64,000 bases of DNA, from positions 51,913,381 through 51,977,380 of the forward strand of contig NW_020312828.1 of assembly GCF_003265705.1 (NCBI RefSeq), in the 5' to 3' direction. The position numbers and the translations under genes were made by a program. The DNA comes from Callorhinus ursinus. Taxonomy: Eukaryota; Chordata; Mammalia; Carnivora; Otariidae. Position 1 is the stretch's first letter. Every line of letters begins with the position of its first letter. Of this stretch, positions 1 through 14,400 are shown in pieces. Under the pieces are notes generated by a model. It was not told the origin of the DNA. It saw nothing but the letters and a program-made list of their open reading frames with translations, and ran no database searches.

Positions 1-47
<47 letters not shown>
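1..47. repeat. (GT)n microsatellite
   Basis: An uninterrupted GT dinucleotide run of 47 bases touches the window edge, so its full length is unknown. It is followed by a short G-rich stretch (GGCGGGGGGG). Confidence 0.97.
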
Positions 48-48
<1 letters not shown>

Positions 49-189
49 CGGGGGGGTTATGTATTTTCTATAGAAGCCCACAATAAGGACAAAACTTAGT
101 GTCTCATCAAAAAAATATCCATATGCCCAGCACCATGCTGGTATGTTTGCAATGGGGAGGTCCTAAGTTAATTTCTCCTTTAAAGTGTG

Positions 190-745
190 TTTTAGTGTTC
201 TCCAGAGAAATAGAATCAATAAGATGGATAGATATTTGGATGGACATCTGGATGGGTGAATATCTAGATGGATGGACAAGTCTTCTGACCTGCCATCTGC
301 AAGCTGGAAAACCAGGAAAGCGAGTGGTGTAATTCGGTCCAAGTCTAAAGGCCTGAGAACCAGGGGGAGCTGATGGTGTAACTACTAGTCTGAGGCTGAA
401 GGTCCGAGAACCTAAAGTGGTGGGGTGCTGGTGTATGTCCCAGAGTCCAAAGGCCCCAAAACCAGGGGACAGGAGGAAGTGTCCAAGGGCAGTGGGAAGT
501 GGATGTTCTAGCTCAAGAAGAGAGAATATACCCTTCTCTGTCTTTCTCTTCAGGCCAACAGATTGGGCGATGCCCAGTCACATTAGTGAGGACAGATGTT
601 CTTCACATTGGCTATGGATTCAAATGCTAATTTCTTCTAGAAACACTCCCATGAATATGCCCAGAAAAATTTTTTTCCCAGCCATTAGGGCATCCCTTAG
701 CCCAGTCAAGTTGAAACATAAAATTAATCATCACCAAGGGTCCTG
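190..745. repeat. Unclassified interspersed repeat with degenerate internal units
   Basis: The block opens with TGTTCTCCAGAGAAATAGAA and ends with CAAGTTGAAACATAAAATTA, a layout I recall from a common mammalian interspersed repeat that I cannot name with certainty. Between about 335 and 480 there are roughly 50-bp degenerate units built on AAGGCCTGAGAACCAGGGG. No open frame here looks like a gene. Confidence 0.5.
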
Positions 746-821
746 ATGCTTAGCATATAATTTTTTTTCTCTTTTCATGAGAAACAAATAGGATTAACAA
801 ACTGTGCTCACTGTTTATTCT

Positions 822-1002
822 GTTTTTAAGGACTTATTTGTTTGAGAGAGAGAGGGGTAGAGGGAGAGAGAAAGAATTTCAAGCAGACTCCCTGCTGAGT
901 GCAGAGCCTGACAGAGCCGATCTCACACTCCTGAGATCATGATCTGAACAGGAATTGGGAGTCAGTTTGATGCTGAACCAAGAGAGCCACCCAGGCACCC
1001 CT
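822..1002 (-). mobile_element. Carnivore tRNA-derived SINE (SINEC type)
   Basis: Read on the minus strand this is a SINE head (GGGTGCCTGGGTGGCTC), a degenerate tRNA-like body and a CT-rich, A-rich tail; on the plus strand it appears as TTTTTAAGGACTTATTTG to CCACCCAGGCACCCCT. It is diverged from the youngest copies, and no clear target-site duplication is visible. Confidence 0.9.
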
Positions 1003-2364
1003 CTCATTGTTATTCTTAAACAAGTCAGAGTAAAAGAATACATATTACACAAAAGAAGTCCTGTTGATCTTGTAAAATTTGTAAGCTATAATTTTATTCA
1101 AAATGTTGCATGTTTGATGATTCTAGGACAGGTTAGAGGAGACCTGCCCCTCGTGACTCAAAAGAAGCAACAGCATTGTGATCCGACAGCACAGTTTGAG
1201 GCCCAAGAGTTACAAAAAAGACAAACCTCCTCTCCACTTGGTCAAGGTGATGAGGTTTGGCTGTAGATGGTATGCAAGCCTTAAGGGTCCCGAATTGCTC
1301 AGGTGGGAAGACACACAAGATGCTCAAAACCGGGACAGAGATGGTATTATCTGGGTATTTCTTGGTAACCCATTTTTGTCAGGCATAAAGGGACAGTAAA
1401 ACCCTTTTTCTTGCCTAACTGTCCTAAATTTTCATCTCGTTGTGATTTGAAAAATGCAAAGTAAGGTCTTGCCTAGAATGGAGAGGTGGCCCTAATTTTG
1501 TAAAGCTCCTAAGGTGGTTGGCACAGAACTGTGACCTACTAAAACAGTGTTGGAGAGAGACACTTGGAAAATACCTTGTTCCTGCAACAGCCCAATATCT
1601 GTTTTTTTGTGGGGCTAATAGCGTACCTTGAAGGCAGTAACCATGTCTTATCCATATTTGTATCCTCAGCAAATGATACATCAGAAGATACACTATCAAT
1701 AAGATAAATAGGCAAAAGTTGGGTCTGTATGGGGAGAAAAGTAGGGGATGAGTCTAGAGGGATAAAATGACTGGATAACTCACAAACTGGATAATGTGTG
1801 GTTGAATTTTAAAAATAAAAATTATTTAGTTGAATATTTGAGTCTGAGGCTGTAATATTAAAATCCCAAAGAGGCAAACAAATGGGGAACTTTGGTTAAT
1901 AAGGCCTCTCTGTATGAGATTTATTAATGCCCCTAACTCAAATACTAGTGGTTAACTATCTAATAAATAGTTAACAGTAGATCTTATACCAAATCGCTCT
2001 ATCAGGTGTTCATATGAGCTTGGAGCCGGGGTTGGATCATAGAGAATTCCTGCCTGCGTTCTTGGAGTGCCCCAAATGCCAACGGTCTGTGGTTTTGATT
2101 AAAGATAGATCTATACGCCTTACATGCCAGACTCACAGGCAGCAGAGTTGACTTTCTGCCATGGAATGTTAGCACCTCTGGCTTTTGTGCTTACGCACAA
2201 AGGATCATTCCACAGCTCGGAGGAGGCTTCAGGGCTGCCTGGGAGCAGGGGAGATATTTTTGTTAAAATAGCGTGGGCCTTCAGTCCATTAATTGTTTAG
2301 GGAAGCATTAGTTTCCTTTTGTAAAAGAGTATCCTAAGAGAGGTATTAAAATCCTTGCAGGATC
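1003..2364. other. No gene or clear repeat recognised
   Basis: AT-rich unique-looking sequence. A short L2-like 3' motif may lie near 1635-1690. The reading frames here are short and lack recognisable protein features. Confidence 0.5.
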
Positions 2365-2675
2365 AGACCTATAAGTACAGAGAGCAAAGGGTGGCCAGAG
2401 GGGAGAGGGATAGGGTGAGGGGATGGGTAAAATGAGGGAAGGAAAGGGGAGATACAGGCTTCCAGGTAGCAATGAGTAAGTTACAGGAATAAAAGACACA
2501 GCAACAGGGAATCTAGTCAGTGGTGGTGTAATAGTTTACTATGGTGACCGATGGTAGCTATTCTTGTGGTGAGCACAGCATAATGTATAGAGAAGTTGAA
2601 TCACTGTGTTGTACACCTGAAACTAATGTAACATTGTGTGTCAACTATATTCAAATAAAAAAAATTAAACCTTTT
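2365..2675 (+). mobile_element. L1 3' UTR fragment (older carnivore/mammal L1)
   Basis: The segment carries the L1 3'-terminal pattern: a G-rich AGAGGGGAGAGGGATAGG part, then GTGGTGAGCACAGCATAATG and GTTGTACACCTGAAACTAAT, closing in an A-rich tail at about 2657-2668. The order matches the 3' UTR of the complete element at 15767-22661, but the sequence is much more diverged. Confidence 0.75.
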
Positions 2676-2904
2676 TAGGGATGGCTATCAGTCTGGCTAC
2701 TTTTAGCTTACAATATAAGAAGGAGGTTAGGAAAAAAAAAAAAAGTCTTCTACTAGGGGAAGACTTTTGAATCCTGGCTTTCTGGGGAAAAAGAGGAGGC
2801 AATTTAATCAAGTTTATTAATGAAATTATAAAAGAATTTCTGATAGCTGTTTTGATATCTTACAGGACCCCCATTCAAGAGAGTGGTACAGAAACTTTAG
2901 AACT

Positions 2905-3110
2905 GTCAGATCGATCTTCCCTGTTGCTTAAAACTCTTCAGTGGCTCTTTAATGTTTCTAGGGTAATGTACAAACTCTTTAATATGATGTTCAAAGCTTT
3001 TCAAAGTTTGGTTCCAGGTTCCCTTTCTGGTGTCTTCATGTACCTCTTCCCATTTTCCTGTTCTCCCTCTGCAGACACCCAATAGAATTTTATACCTCTC
3101 TACCTTTTAC
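2905..3110 (+). mobile_element. L2 LINE fragment
   Basis: TTGCTTAAAACTCTTCAGTG followed by a TGATGTTCAAAGCTTTTCAA-type stretch matches the L2 3' region in order (cct-gcttaaaaccct-ccagtggctc type). It is ancient and has no coding capacity. Confidence 0.6.
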
Positions 3111-3119
3111 TGTGTTCTT

Positions 3120-4385
<1,266 letters not shown>

Positions 4386-4960
4386 CCCTGGAATATGTTT
4401 TTTTTTTTTTTTCCCCTTTAAGTGAAACATGGTTTTGCCTGATAATACTGCTTTTCTGGCCAACCTTTCAAATAGAGCCCTGCCCCCCACACCCCTTCTC
4501 CTTCTCCTTGATCCTGGAAATGTCGTACACACTCAGTTCCCATTTTCTGCTTCTTCCTCACTGCTCCCCCACTAACCTTTGTTGGTGCCTTTCTTTGAGC
4601 ACAATGTTATCCACCTATCGCCACCTTCTCCCTGACTTCATTGTTACCGTCTACCCATTCCATCTTATTCGATGACCTCAACACTTAGAAAAGTCTTTGT
4701 CTACAATTGAATCACTGTTGTCAATCTTTGTAGACTTCAAACATTGTATTGATGACGGGCCTTTTCCTTCCACTCACCAGTGCCAGGATGTTGGTTTCCC
4801 CTTTTCCTAGACATCATTCATTAGTGAGGCCATGATTTAGACTCTGTCACCCTCAGAAAATACTTCTTTTATGGGGTTTAAAACTCTGAAGCTCCTCCTT
4901 CTTAGCACACCCAGACTTCTTTCTCTTGCTTTTGATATTAGCTTCTAGCATTATGTATGA
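4386..4960. other. No gene or clear repeat recognised
   Basis: It starts with a T run (4399-4412) and continues as pyrimidine-rich unique-looking sequence. I see no coding signal. Confidence 0.5.
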
Positions 4961-6480
4961 CCTCTTTACCACTCCCGATACATTTATAAACAATATAAAC
5001 ATTTTGGTAAACTTTAATTTTAATATAATTTCATCTCACAGAAAAGTTGTGAAAAAGTACAAAGACGTCTCCATATTCAGATTCACCGCTTACTTTCATT
5101 CAACCTCCTGCCTTATTATTTCATTACCTTACTCTCTTTCTGAATCATTTAAAACATAAGTTGAAAAGTACCCCTTTATTCCCAAAGTATTTCAGAGTAC
5201 ATTTCCTAGAACAAGGACGTTGATTTATGTAAATACAGTAAAATGGTACAAATCTGGATACTTACAATTGAATATTATTCATCTAATTTATATTTCTCTA
5301 TATTCCAATTTCATCAATCTTCCAATGTCTTTTTTTTCTCCCCAGCCTACTCTTCAATTCAGTATTACACATTACTTTGTTTTCCTATGTTTTTAGTCCC
5401 CTTAAATCTAGAACATTTCTACAGTCACTTTGTCTTTCCAGAACGTGTTATTTTCTAAGCAGATAGTTAAGGTAAACTCTAGAATGTCCTTTGATCTGGG
5501 TTTATCTATGGTTTCCTTACGATTGGGTTAACATGCTTTGTCAGCAGGAATACTACAAATGTTATATCCTCGGTGGATCATATCAAACATTTAATGGAGC
5601 ATTGTCTTATTAGTGATATTAACTTTGATTACTATGTTAACGTAGTGGTCACCGGCTCTCTCTACTGTACAGTTTCTATATTTCCTTTGTTATTAATAGT
5701 CTGTGGGAAGATGTAAAATACCCTGTTCCTCATCAAACACTCAACCACTAGTTTTATCATCCATTGATGACTCTTGCCTATATCAAGTCTTACATAGATT
5801 GTGAAAAATGGTGATTCCCCACTCCCCCAGTTCTATTCTTGCTTCTACATTTATTAGTTGTCATTCCATTGTAAGGTAAAGTTTCCCTTCCTTCATTTAT
5901 TAATTTATTTATATTAGTGTGGAATCATGGATTTTTGTTCTATTCAAAGGATTATTATATATTACTATCATTAATTATTTTAGTGCTCAAATTTCCCAAG
6001 ATTAGGCAATCTCTCCATGCTGATTCTTATGTCCCTTTGATGTACCCTCATTATTCTTTGAACAATTCCTTACTTTCTAGTACAGGAAGATGTTTCAGGC
6101 TTATTGTCTACTTTCCTTGCTCCATGGTTTCCAAGAAACTCTTGATTTCTTTTTGTGAGAAAAGAATATGCTAGGTGGGCTTATTGCTCCCAGGGGTCAA
6201 TGCTGCTAAGTCTCAGCAGGAAAGAGCTGTGAGTGTGTGTATATCTTTATTTACCATATCTGTCTTTCATCTGTTGATCTATGTCAAACACCATGAATTC
6301 ATACTAATACTTTCCATTCCAGTCTGTACTTCTCCATTTCTGCATCTGTAATTTCTTCTCCAACAGTGAGCAAATTGGCTCCTATTATTCTCAATATGTT
6401 GACCCATTTGCTCAATTCTGGAATATACACAAAATAGTTTCAGAATTGCTAATGCCTATCACTGTGAAAAGCAAACTATT
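4961..6480 (-). mobile_element. Ancient LINE-derived block (probable L1, tentative)
   Basis: Phrases such as TAATTTCATCTCACAGAAAA, GATGACTCTTGCCTATATCA, TTCTACATTTATTAGTTGTC and CCAACAGTGAGCAAATTGGC occur in the order I know from a widespread ancient mammalian interspersed repeat that I believe is L1-derived and antisense here. All frames are closed. Family and orientation are from memory. Confidence 0.45.
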
Positions 6481-7594
6481 AACTAGTGCTCAATATTTGT
6501 TGGTGGTGGTTTTTTGTCTTTGAAGGAGGATTTTGAGTTTTATTCGGGGCAACTAAATTTGAGATGCCTATTAATATCTGAGTAGAGATGTACATAGGCT
6601 TTCTGGATCTCAAGGGAGATGTCAGGAATAGAGATAAAGATTCAGGAATCATCAGCTTAAAATGATATTGAAATAGTTTAAAGCAAGAGCACTAAGGACG
6701 ATCATTCGGGTAAGGGAGGTTAGAGAAGAGAGCTGAGGAGGAAGATCTGGCAAAGAAGGATGAGAAGGATAGGCCAGTGACATAGGCATGTTTAAAGAAT
6801 ATGTATTCTGGAGGCCAAGTGAAGAAAGTGTTTCAGAAAGGAGAGCATCCTCAGCTGTGCCAAATTTGCCAAGAGGCTGTAAGAGATGAGGTTTGAGAAT
6901 GTGTCCATTGGTAATATTGAAAAGTGAGGTTTCCCTGGGTGATCAGAATAAATGCTTATTTAGAAAGCATTAAAACATAGCCAATGCCTCCCTAAGAATG
7001 GGAGGTGGGGAAATGGGGACAGTGAGTACAGACCAACATTGAGAGAAATTTTGCTGAAATGTAATGCATGCTTATAACATATATGTGAGCTGGTAAGAAA
7101 GACCCCATGGAGACTAGAACAGGATGATGTAGGGGAGAGAGAACTATTCGTGGCAAAATCTTCAAAGAGCTGGTATTATAAGGATCCATTGTACCGGTGG
7201 AGTGGTTGGACTTAGGAGCAGAAAGATTATCCTGACAACAAATGAAGAGAACTGAGGATTCTCCGCTGGGTCTCTCGGACTGCTGGGTCACTATACACAT
7301 ACTAGCATACTAAATTAACTCTTCAATATTGCTGCAGGCTGGCTTTCAGGACTAATTTTCTGTCATTTCCTCTCTTCCCAAGCACCTTACCCCCAATCAC
7401 TATTCCATGTGTCTGTGTAACATCCCTGCCTCCTTCTGAAGATAACTTATTACAACTCCTGCTGTAACAACTAAGAATCCTAAAGAAAACTTTTTCATGG
7501 TTTCTTTCCTACTTCTTTCTTCCAGCTAAGAGACCTGTTCCCACCAGCTTTCACCCTTGGGCCCCGGGTTGCTAATGAGAGATGGAAATCTTAC
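6481..7594. other. No gene or clear repeat recognised
   Basis: Unique-looking, purine-rich in the middle (6590-7000). No frame carries a recognisable domain or splice-framed exon. Confidence 0.5.
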
Positions 7595-7780
7595 TTATTT
7601 TTTTAAAGATATTTCATTTATTTGTTAGCGTGTGTGCATGAGCTGGGGGGGAGGGTCAGAAGGAGAAGGGGAAGCAGACTCCTGGCCCAGCAGGGAGTCC
7701 TAAGCGGGGCTTGATCCCAGGACCCTAGGATCATAACCTGAGCTGAAGACAGACACTTAAATGATTCAGCCTCCCAGGCT
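7595..7780 (-). mobile_element. Carnivore SINE (SINEC type), diverged
   Basis: Plus-strand order is T run, AAGATATTTCATTTATTTG, GGGGCTTGATCCCAGGACCC, ATCATAACCTGAGCTGAAG, then a damaged head (CAGCCTCCCAGGC). It is an antisense SINE copy with a mutated tRNA-like region. Confidence 0.9.
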
Positions 7781-9122
7781 GAATGACGAAGGAGATGAAA
7801 ATTTCCTTAAAGGAAATCTTGGCCTCCATTCCTGAGGCCAGATTTGGTTTTGTTTATGAACCACCTCATTGCTTACCCCATATATCAAGAGTTGACAAAG
7901 ACCAATTTAAAAATAAAGGCTCTCAAAATCTTTACCTCCTGTGCAAAAACTAAGGGTCCTTCCTACTAGATCTAAAGAACAACAGGTGGAAATAAAGGTA
8001 GGACTTTGTGGGGATGTGATGCCCTGCCCCACCACCCTCAAGCACCCCCTCTCCCACCCAGGGCCATAGGATTCAAGGCTCAGAGAGGGTGGACTGGAAC
8101 CTGCTTCTGGTTTGAGATCTTAGAGTGTAGCAGTGCCTGTTGCCCCACACCACTGAGTTCATGGTGGGTGAGTTGGGGAGCTGAAAATGGAAACAATGTA
8201 TTGGAGCATCAGAGTTCAGAGACTGCTCTGTCCGTCATCCCCAAACTGAGTTTTTCAGTGTGTCAGAGAATTTGAAGGGGACTGGACTTCCCCTGAGCCT
8301 GATGGGCAAGAAAAATTGGCAAGAGGAATTGTTTCCAGGCCTGTTCCCAGATGACCATGACTAGTAGTAGGATGCAATGCGAGGGTATATAGTTTACCCC
8401 ATAGATCACTGGGAAACTTGGTTGGAATTTCAGTAGACCCCAAAAGCCAGGGAGAAGGGAAGAAGTGGAGTCCTTTACACAGAATGCTAAGGTCAGTGTT
8501 CACCTGTGGAGCAACGAAATGGGACAAAGACTCACTAGTCAACAGTAGAATCTCCCTGGTTTAGGACTATAGAGTCAATTCAAGAACTGGGTGAAAGAGA
8601 AAACCCAAAAGCATGTGAGGGGGTTATGAATTATAACAAGATTATAACCATAGACCTGAACTGCCTGAGTATTTGGGCTGGACTGAGAATTGATCTAAAA
8701 TTGGCCTGTTTTCCACCAACAGAAATGAGGCAATAGAGCTGGTCAATTCCAATTTTAGAGAAGAAGGCTATGTATTTATGCATTCAAGCATGTACTTAAA
8801 ATGCATGTAGATTCAAACAGGGTTATAATAATTTACACATTTATTAACTTTAAAAATACATAAGCATCTAAAGATGAAACTTGACCTCCATCTCTACATT
8901 GTTGGATTTTGTAAGATAGGAAAACTTCCTAGAAAAACAATAACAATCTAGTATATAATGATGGGTTAAATATTCTGCTAGATTTTATGTAAAAATCAAT
9001 TACTATTTGAATAGAATATTTAAATGATCAAATCCTTGTTGATTAGTTAATTAAGTATTTTCTTTGGTGTTTTCTGAACTTGGATTAATTTGTGTTTCAG
9101 TGAAGTTTACTTGATATCATAT
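7781..9122. other. No gene or clear repeat recognised
   Basis: Moderately GC-rich to about 8560, then AT-rich. Short frames only; no exon could be supported. Confidence 0.5.
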
Positions 9123-9325
9123 AAGTTAGAGGTTGGTAAACTATGGCCTGTGGGCAAAATTGGGCCTGTTATCTGTTTTTGAAAATAAAATTTTATTGGA
9201 ATACAACCACACCCATTTGTTTATATATTGTCTATAGTCTCTGTTGTAACAGAGACTGTTTGGCTTGCAAAGCCTGGAGTAATTATTATCTGATTCTTTA
9301 CAGCAAAAGTTTGCTAAGCCCTAAA
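9123..9325 (-). mobile_element. hAT-type DNA transposon relic (non-autonomous MER)
   Basis: It begins GAGGTTGGTAAACTATGGCC and ends AAAAGTTTGCTAAGCCCTA, which are diverged inverted ends of the type CAGGGGTCAGCAAACT. Between them is the typical AATAAAATTTTATTGGAATA and AGACTGTTTGGCTTGCAAAG body. This is a well-known mammal-wide short hAT-Charlie-like element; I do not assign a subfamily. Confidence 0.8.
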
Positions 9326-10139
9326 CTAAGGCTTAATCAAGGCAAGAGTATTTGTGGTCTTGTCTTTACAATACTAAGTAGAGTCCATTTTTATTTCCCT
9401 CTGAGTATATTAAGGTCTTATTTCATTAAGGTATGGTGCTTTCCAAACAATGCTTGGAACACTGCAAGGAAAGAATCTTTAAAGATCGTGTCCTTTACAA
9501 AATGGGGCATCACATAGAACATTACACTTAGGACTCAAGCTGACATTTATAGATGCATAAATGCAGTATTCTTTAATATGTCATTAAAACATAAGTACTT
9601 GCTAGAGTAGCTGGAAAAGAATAGACTGTGTTTTGTGAGAAGAGGTCAGTGAAGAACTCTCCTAAATCACTTTTCTCTTTTAATTCCATATACCACCATT
9701 CTCATGTTGCAAAATGGATCTTCTGCCCTTCAGAATTAGTTTGCACAAAGAGAGTTTAAGGTTAGACCAAGTGGACATTAGGATGTACTGACAGAGAAAA
9801 CCTCCCATGCCTTCTCATGAAATGACTCATTATCTTACAAAGATTAAGTGAATGTTGCAAATTCTACATGTAATGCTTGATAGCCTATTGATTACCCTTT
9901 ATCTATCTAAACTTATATTCTTGAAAAGCCTCTCCTGTTGCAGTTGGATCAATTCCTTCTTGTCTGCTTTCTATGTTATTCCTATTTCCCACTTCAAATC
10001 GTAGGCTGTACTATATAGGACTCAAAATACTCTTGTAAGAAATTGTGTGGATTGGATACTGGAGGTCCATCTCTGGGTATAGGCTCTGGAAGTCACAGTG
10101 TTTTAGACTGGACAGGATTGAAATAATTATCAGTGCTTC
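9326..10139. other. No gene or clear repeat recognised
   Basis: AT-rich unique-looking sequence without a supported coding frame. Confidence 0.5.
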
Positions 10140-10690
10140 AAAAATAAAACCTTGTATTCATTTTGGAAAAGACAATATTTGAAATAATGGAAAAAATGAA
10201 ACTCATCCATAATGCTTGTCCACTTCCCACAGGTACTGATTTTACAATTTTTGTGTATAAATCTTTTCACAATTTTTTCTATGGACACATCATTTGTATT
10301 ATAATATAATCTTACTAGGAATATTTTTCCATATTAGAACAACTAGCACCCTTTGGTGTTTGTTTTATATCTGTCACAAAATTTATGTAAAGCATTACTG
10401 TATTACTTGACTCGAGTTGTTTCCAGGTGTTCATTATTATTCATAATTCTGTGAGAAGTGAACATGCCTGAGTACTTGATCAAATACTTCTTTAGGCTAA
10501 ATATTGAGTGGCAGAATTACAAGATCAAAAGATCTGAACATTTTTGATGCTTTGGGTGCCTAATTACCAGATTGACCTCTAAAATGGTTGTACCATTTCA
10601 CATTCTCTGTAGAAGTGTACAAGAGTACCCTTTTCCCCAAACTGTCACCATTACCAGCTTACCTAATCTTAGTGACTTCCAAAATTTTCT
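10140..10690 (-). mobile_element. Ancient L1 3' region (tentative)
   Basis: GCAGAATTACAAGATCAAAA, CAGATTGACCTCTAAAATGG and TTTCACATTCTCTGTAGAAG follow the antisense order of a very old L1 ORF2 end. It is heavily decayed. Confidence 0.5.
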
Positions 10691-12425
10691 TGAATATGAC
10701 TCAAGAGAAAGAAAATTATTTTATATTGTGACTTAGAACACACACCTTCATATACATATAATAAATACATAAACACATATATTTAAAACAAAAATCTCAA
10801 AATGATACTTCACAGTATGAAGTACATTCAATTTTTTATCCTATTCCATTTCATTTAAAAAAATGCTGGCTGAGACCCACTAACTTGATTTTAATGAATG
10901 ATAAATTAAGCTGGAAGAAATGGTGAAGTTTTAGGGTGAAAGAAATAGAACCTAAAAAGCTTTCTTACCAGCCAGAGCAAGTCTGTAACAAGATGAAATT
11001 TGACAGAGATATCGGGAGGCTCCTCAGTCACCACCACCACCACCACCACCTGTGTCCAGGGTTCCTTCCATATGATGCTCTGCTGACCTCATTTACTAAA
11101 AATCTTTTGAACTTTAAGTTCAAGTTCTCGATTCATCATCAAATTTGATTTATTCCCTTTAATATACTCCCTGGCCTCTTAAACTCTGTGATGATGGTGA
11201 CCCAGAAATTGATCATCATTCCTCCATGCTCTCACTTTGCAGCACTCACCTTCAGATTGAGTTGAGTAATCCCTCTTTGTCCTTAAAATTATCTGGAACC
11301 ATTTTTCTCAAATTGTCATTCTGCCTCTGACCCTGCCATCCATCCTCCCACACTGTCCCCTCCCTGTAAGTCCTAATAATCTTCATAGAATCTTCCCTCC
11401 TGGCTTCCTCTTTCCTTAGAATGACAAGACTCTCCTCAAACCCTGAATCAAATGGACTTGTGTTTGGCCTATCATATGTGCTTGGGCATTTCTGAATTTT
11501 AGGAAAGGACCTAGGTTTCTCCTTTCCCCACCCCTACCATTCCCATGAAGACCTTTAAAATGGATTTTACTGGCTAAATGGTAGAGTCTCCCAACCATGA
11601 CTTCTTTCTTGATCCTCAGAACATATTCTGTACCACTTGCAGAATTCAAGGATATTGCCCATTAGTTTTCCACTCAGTAATGCCAGTGGTTTTCAAACTG
11701 TGGTCTGAAAGCTGAGGAATTTCATAAAGATCTTTATTCATCCCCTTGGGAAGGAGGGAGCCAGAAGGACAAGTTAGGAATGGGTGAGCTCCAAACCCAT
11801 TCAACGAAGCTGTCACATTGTTAATATTTTTATATGCCAGGTTTTCTTGTAAAATCCACATTTTAAACCCTCTACTGGTAACTTCCATAGAATTTCCAAT
11901 TCTAAAAGACAATGCTAAGAAAAGTAATTACAAAAAAATTAAATACTTTTCAAAAATCCAGCAAGCAATATTAAACAGTATTAAAAAGACACCGAGTTCC
12001 ATTAGAGTATTTATATTGCTCTATAACTCTAACTCTCATATGGGTGAGCAAGTGATTGGTGTAGTCTCTAAATGATCCAATGAAGATTTCCCCCTGGCAC
12101 ATCTTGATGGCATAATTTTGAATTTTACCTGGGCAGAGAATAATCCAGATGTTTTCCTTTTTGGTACCTACCATTTCCTACTACAACATAAAACAGTGTA
12201 ATTGGCTCTACACTTCAATTTCTCCTTTATCCTATGCTATTTACCTGCCAAATAAAAATTCATTGCATCTTCTCCAAACAATCCCTTTCAACTTTTACTG
12301 GCCTCTCCCACCTGAGTTGGGACACTAAGGCTGTTTTGAGCTTTGTTGTCCATGATGGTCCTACAGAGCCGGTACCAAACCCCTAAGCATAAAATCCTAA
12401 CCCTGATGGCTTCTTAGAAGCTGGG
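10691..12425. other. No gene recognised; possible hAT end at 11680
   Basis: Unique-looking sequence. CCAGTGGTTTTCAAACTGTG at 11680-11699 resembles the end of a MER5/MER20-type hAT element, but no matching second end was found. Confidence 0.45.
11029..11050. repeat. (CAC)n trinucleotide microsatellite
   Basis: Seven perfect CAC units plus one base. It produces a poly-His run in one frame, which is not evidence of a gene. Confidence 0.95.
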
Positions 12426-12670
12426 TCATATGGAGGCTAGGAGTGAAGCTCTGAACACAGAATGCCTGAGTTCAAATTCTGATACTGCCACTGCCTAGAT
12501 GTGGGTCTTGGGGCAAGTTAGATTTTTCTGTGTTTCACTTTGCTTATCTGTAAAAGACATTTGATAAATATAATACTTGGCACTTAGGGATATTATGAGG
12601 ATAACATGCAATTAAGGCACTTAGAAAAGTGCCTGGGCCATAGTAACTTCTCAAGAAAAGTTGATTTTAT
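12426..12670 (+). mobile_element. MIR SINE
   Basis: The MIR order is clear in sense orientation: GAGTTCAAATTCTGATACTG, GGGGCAAGTTAGATTTTTCT, TTTGCTTATCTGTAAAAGAC, GATATTATGAGGATAACATG and a GCCTGGGCCATAGTAAC end. Confidence 0.88.
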
Positions 12671-13505
12671 TATTCCCACATAACTTTAATCCACTCTGAT
12701 CTAAGTTAAGATTTAGATTTTGGTGTAAATGAAGGCTACAGGTCTGTACTACTATATCAGAATAGAAAAGTATGAAAATGAAATACACACATGTGGAAAT
12801 ATTTTTCTGTTTCTTAATACATGCGAATTTGTGAAAGTAAAAAGGAGTCAATTTGGTGTGCTGTCTAGCTTTAAAAATCATACCAACTTCTCATATTTTT
12901 GAATCCAACATATTCTAAATACATCAAACGTTTTAACAAGAGAAATTCTCTTTTTGATGAAATAAATGGCTTTTTACAATAACTGGTTTCTTTACCTTGT
13001 CCCCACTTTCCTTCTTCCTCCACTGTCACTGCTAATGGCTTCTTAAGGGAGCCGAGCACAAAGTGCTTTCACAGGTAGGAGTATGAAAATTGCAGAAGCA
13101 TGGTGAACTGGAAGGAAACCTTGAGATCGTGTGATCCAAGCAGCCACATTTGCTAGGACTTCTGGCTCCTAGATATGAGAGGTGTCAATACAAGGCAATT
13201 CTATTCTCAGTGGCCCAGGGAACTGGTAAAATCCTGTGACAGATCTGAAAAATATTTTGGTCCTGATTCTTACCTGGTATGTGGTCAATGATGTTAGTAA
13301 ACTGAATCCTGATAAGACCATTTCTGCATCATCAGCTGATTCATGGACTGGTCTGTGTCTTCCACTGATCACAGACTCTTGATGAAACAAGAGGGGACAT
13401 GCTGACTGCCATATTTCAGTTTATGGTCTTCAACTCTATATGACTAGATAACACTGTTTCTATTTATCATGATGAAGTAGGTACAGATATTGAATCCTGA
13501 GATTT
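12671..13505. other. No gene or clear repeat recognised
   Basis: AT-rich unique-looking sequence. The short minus-strand frames here show no domain. Confidence 0.5.
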
Positions 13506-14400
13506 GGCTCTTTTTTTTAATTTTTATTTTAGTTCCACTATGATTAACATGCGGTCTTATTAGTTTCAGGTGTACAACAGTGATTCAGTTCTACATTAGT
13601 GCTCATCAAGATTAAGTGTACTCTCAGTCCCTTCACCTGTTTTATCCATCTCCGCTTACCTCCCCTCTGGTAACTACCAGTTCTTTATATTTAAGAGTGT
13701 TTTCTTTAAAAAAAAAAAGGGGGGGTGTTTCTTACTGGTCTTTTTAAATTTGTTTTGTTTCTTAAATTCCACATATGAATGAAATCATATGGTATTTGTC
13801 TTTCTCTGACTTCTCTCACTTAGCATTATACTCTCTAGATCCATCCCTGTTGCAAATGGCAAGATTTCATTCTTTTATATGGCTGAATAATACTCCATTG
13901 TATATAAATACCCACATCTTCTTTATCCATTCATCTATAGATGGATACTTGGGTTGTCTCCATAATTTGGCTACTGTAAATAATGCTGCAATAAACAAAA
14001 GGGTGCATATATCATTTTGAATTAGTGTTTTCATTATCTTTGGGTAAATAGCCGGTAGTGGGATTACTCAATCATGTGGTAATTCTCTTCTTAATATTTT
14101 GAGGAACCTCCATACTGTTTTCCATGGTGGCTGCACCAATTAGCATTTCTACCAACAGTGCATGAGGGTTCCTTTTTCTCCACATCCTTGCCAACACTTG
14201 CTGTTTTTTGCGTTTTTGATTTTAACCATTCCGACAGGCATAAAGTGATGTCTCATTATGGTTTTGATTTCCATTTCCCTGATGAGTGATAATGAGCATC
14301 TTTTCATGTGTCTGTTGGCCATCTGGATCTTTTTCTGGAAAAACACTTATTCATCTGCCCGTTTTTCAATCCGATTGCTTGTGTTTTGGTGTTGAGCAAA
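13506..14400 (-). mobile_element. L1 3' fragment, middle-aged
   Basis: An antisense L1 3' end of about 0.9 kb begins with a T run (13512-13519) and includes the ORF2 C-terminal region as plus-strand CACTTAGCATTATACTCTCT, TCCACATCCTTGCCAACACT and CTTTTCATGTGTCTGTTGGC. It is 5'-truncated and its frame is broken. Confidence 0.85.
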